The position numbers and the translations under genes were made by a program. A stretch of DNA of 33,894 nt from Micromonospora endophytica (lineage in GTDB: Bacteria; Actinomycetota; Actinomycetes; Mycobacteriales; Micromonosporaceae): assembly GCF_003236305.1 (NCBI RefSeq), contig NZ_POTX01000037.1:1-33894 (forward strand). The letters are read 5' to 3'. Position 1 is the stretch's first letter; each line of letters starts with the position of its first letter. Shown here piece by piece: positions 32,683 through 33,894 of this stretch. The notes under the pieces were generated by a model. The model saw only the letters and a program-made list of their open reading frames with translations. It had not been told where the DNA came from and made no database searches.

Positions 32683-33299
32683 ACCGTCGTCTCCTCGCGT
32701 TGCACCTGACCGCCCGAAGCGTGCCGATGTTCGCGGTCGGGCTGGCTGCCGTCACGGTGCTGGCCTGGTTGGCGGGAAACTGGCTGGCCAGCCGCTCCTA
32801 CTTCGACGGACCGCTGGCCCGGGTGCCGGTCGTCGCCCTCGCACCACTGCTGGCGGCTATCCTCGTCGGGCCGACCCTCGGCGGTGCCGACGACGAGCTG
32901 GAGCGCAGCACCGCGCTGCGCTGGCGGGTCTGGCGGGTCGGGCACCTCCTGCTGGCCACACTCACCGTCGCCGCCGCGCTCACCCTGGCCGGGCTGCGGG
33001 AACCGGACGCCTTCGGCGCGTACGCGTTGGTCCGCAACACCCTCGGCTGCACCGGCCTGGTCGCCGGTGCGGCGGCACTGCTCGGCGTACGCCTGGCGTG
33101 GCTGCCGGCGTTCGGCTACGTGTGCGCCGTCTACGCCGCCGCGCCCCGCCAGACAGACCCGGTCACCGCCCTCTGGGCCTGGCCGGTCCAGCCCTCCACC
33201 TCCGCCACGTCGTGGCTGCCCGTGGTCGTGCTGTTCGCCCTCGGCACCGCCGCCTACCCGCTCTTCGGTCCCGGCCCGGCGACCCGCCCACCAGCTTGA
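32679..33299 (+). CDS. Membrane protein, second transporter subunit
   Basis: This 206-aa protein starts at GTG 32679 (4-bp overlap), the last gene of the operon. About six hydrophobic segments are seen (MFAVGLAAVTVLAWLAGNWL, VVALAPLLAAILVGPTL, HLLLATLTVAAALTLAG, LVAGAAALLGVRLAWL, WLPVVVLFALGTAAYPLF). GADDELERSTALRWR in a cytoplasmic loop resembles the coupling region of ABC-2 permeases. No family is certain. Context makes it part of the exporter. Confidence 0.75.
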   Translation: MNRRLLALHLTARSVPMFAVGLAAVTVLAWLAGNWLASRSYFDGPLARVPVVALAPLLAAILVGPTLGGADDELERSTALRWRVWRVGHLLLATLTVAAALTLAGLREPDAFGAYALVRNTLGCTGLVAGAAALLGVRLAWLPAFGYVCAVYAAAPRQTDPVTALWAWPVQPSTSATSWLPVVVLFALGTAAYPLFGPGPATRPPA

Positions 33300-33327
33300 T
33301 CGACCACGGGGCCGCAATGTTCGGGCG

Positions 33328-33648
33328 TCAAGCGACCTTGAGTTGCTCGTCGCCGAAGTCAGCAATAAGTTTGAGCGTGCCCCCGAGCGCAGAGATGTAC
33401 CGGTTCAGCACCTCCTGGGTGGAGACATCGCCGCCTTCGATCTGGGAGACGCGTGAAACTGAGACACCCATCCGGGCAGCTACCTGTTCCTGGGTCAGCC
33501 CTCGCCGCTTTCGCATCTCAGCGAGCCGCCAGCCTCGAGCTTCATCGAGCATCTGTCCGACGGCTACGTCGAAAGCCTCGCGTCCCCCTGCGGTCTCCAT
33601 CGCACGCTCCAGATGGCTGGATTCCCGCCAGCGCCGAACCTCGCTCAT
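33328..33648 (-). CDS. XRE/HTH antitoxin
   Basis: This 106-aa protein starts at ATG 33648 with GGAAGG upstream. The HTH_3 domain occupies about residues 46-85 (RKRRGLTQEQVAARMGVS, VSRVSQIEGGDVST), followed by YISALGGTLKLIADFGDEQL, the usual end of antitoxins paired with RelE/HigB-type toxins. The toxin stop and this start share one base (TAATG), the standard coupling. It should bind the toxin and repress the shared promoter, but the toxin gene upstream is broken and that promoter is probably lost. Confidence 0.88.
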   Translation of the reverse strand: MSEVRRWRESSHLERAMETAGGREAFDVAVGQMLDEARGWRLAEMRKRRGLTQEQVAARMGVSVSRVSQIEGGDVSTQEVLNRYISALGGTLKLIADFGDEQLKVA

Positions 33649-33780
33649 TACCCTTCCTCTCTCTCGCGTTCCTTGAGATAGGTCGCGTACAGCTGCTCCG
33701 CCTCGGGGATCGCCTCTCGATACCACCGCTTCCACTGGCCCGACTTGTCACCAGCGATCAGGAGGACTGAGCCACCCCCG
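33648..33780 (-). pseudogene. RelE/HigB-like toxin, 3' fragment cut by IS3 element
   Basis: The minus-strand frame ending in TAA at 33648-33650 reads SVLLIAGDKSGQWKRWYREA, then IPEAEQLYATYLKERE. This is the C-terminal block of RelE/ParE-superfamily toxins that pair with XRE antitoxins. Upstream of about 33780 the similarity stops, and an IS3-type transposase starts on the opposite strand at 33835. The N-terminal half and start codon are absent, so the toxin is probably inactive. The exact junction is estimated to within about 15 bp. Confidence 0.65.
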
Positions 33781-33834
33781 CTTTCATGGAGCTTCTTGAC
33801 CATGGTCTGATGGCCGTGGGGGAGGAAGTTGTCC

Positions 33835-33894
33835 GTGGCAGCACCGAAGAAGTACCCCGACGAACTGCGTCAGCGCGCTGTGCGCTTGTACCGC
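33835..33894 (+). CDS. IS3-family transposase OrfA, 5' partial
   Basis: GTG 33835 with GGAGGA about 9 bases upstream begins a frame of 20 codons that runs off the window. It reads PKKYPDELRQRAVRLYR after the first residues, the usual start of IS3-family OrfA helix-turn-helix proteins of actinomycetes. The left end of the element should lie about 50-60 bp upstream, near the break in the toxin gene. Confidence 0.8.
   Translation, partial: MAAPKKYPDELRQRAVRLYR

Overview
The window is high-GC actinobacterial DNA with many GTG starts, purine-rich ribosome binding sites (RBSs) and 4-bp GTGA/ATGA gene overlaps. Its gene content fits a filamentous actinomycete, and I infer Micromonosporaceae, though no rRNA or other marker is present to prove it. 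The main content is an extracellular-contractile-injection-system (eCIS, phage-tail-like) locus with its cargo candidates and regulators, interrupted by a variable region.

Layout: (1) 1-5705 holds eCIS-associated cargo candidates: a DUF4157/eCIS-core protein with an HELTH motif, an 1159-aa multi-module protein with a membrane-active-looking middle and a lower-GC C-terminus, and a pentapeptide-repeat protein directly behind it (a possible immunity partner). (2) 5755-10890 is a variable segment bracketed by perfect 16-bp inverted repeats that belong to two remnants of the same IS701-like element. It contains a small secreted cysteine protein, an ECF sigma / membrane partner pair, a truncated sugar-dehydrogenase gene and two overlapping genes of unknown function that share a domain. 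(3) 10891-13190 holds a GntR-type regulator, a DivIVA-like protein, and a PadR regulator translationally coupled to a membrane protein.

(4) 13365-26201 is the eCIS core, all on the plus strand and tightly packed: sheath, tube 1, two small chaperone-like genes, a 953-aa disordered repeat-rich protein, tube 2, LysM baseplate protein, VgrG-like spike, PAAR tip, gp25-like wedge, baseplate-J-like protein, tail protein I, and a zinc-ribbon/transmembrane/discoidin-like protein that could anchor the particle to the membrane. No AAA+ ATPase, classical tape measure, tube terminator or tail fibre is recognisable. No capsid, portal or terminase is present, so this is not a prophage.

(5) 26116-29007 (minus) is a large ATPase/SARP-BTAD regulator whose 3' end overlaps the last eCIS gene antisense. 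(6) 29296-33299 is a five-gene operon linked by four successive 4-bp overlaps: ECF sigma, zinc anti-sigma fused to a membrane domain, ABC ATPase and two membrane proteins. (7) 33328-33894 holds an XRE antitoxin, the 3' part of its toxin gene, and the start of an IS3-family transposase that appears to have interrupted the toxin.

Working model (inference): the core genes build a contractile particle, the DUF4157 and 1159-aa proteins are payloads, the zinc-ribbon membrane protein docks the particle at the cell membrane, and the PadR and BTAD regulators at the two ends are candidates for its control.
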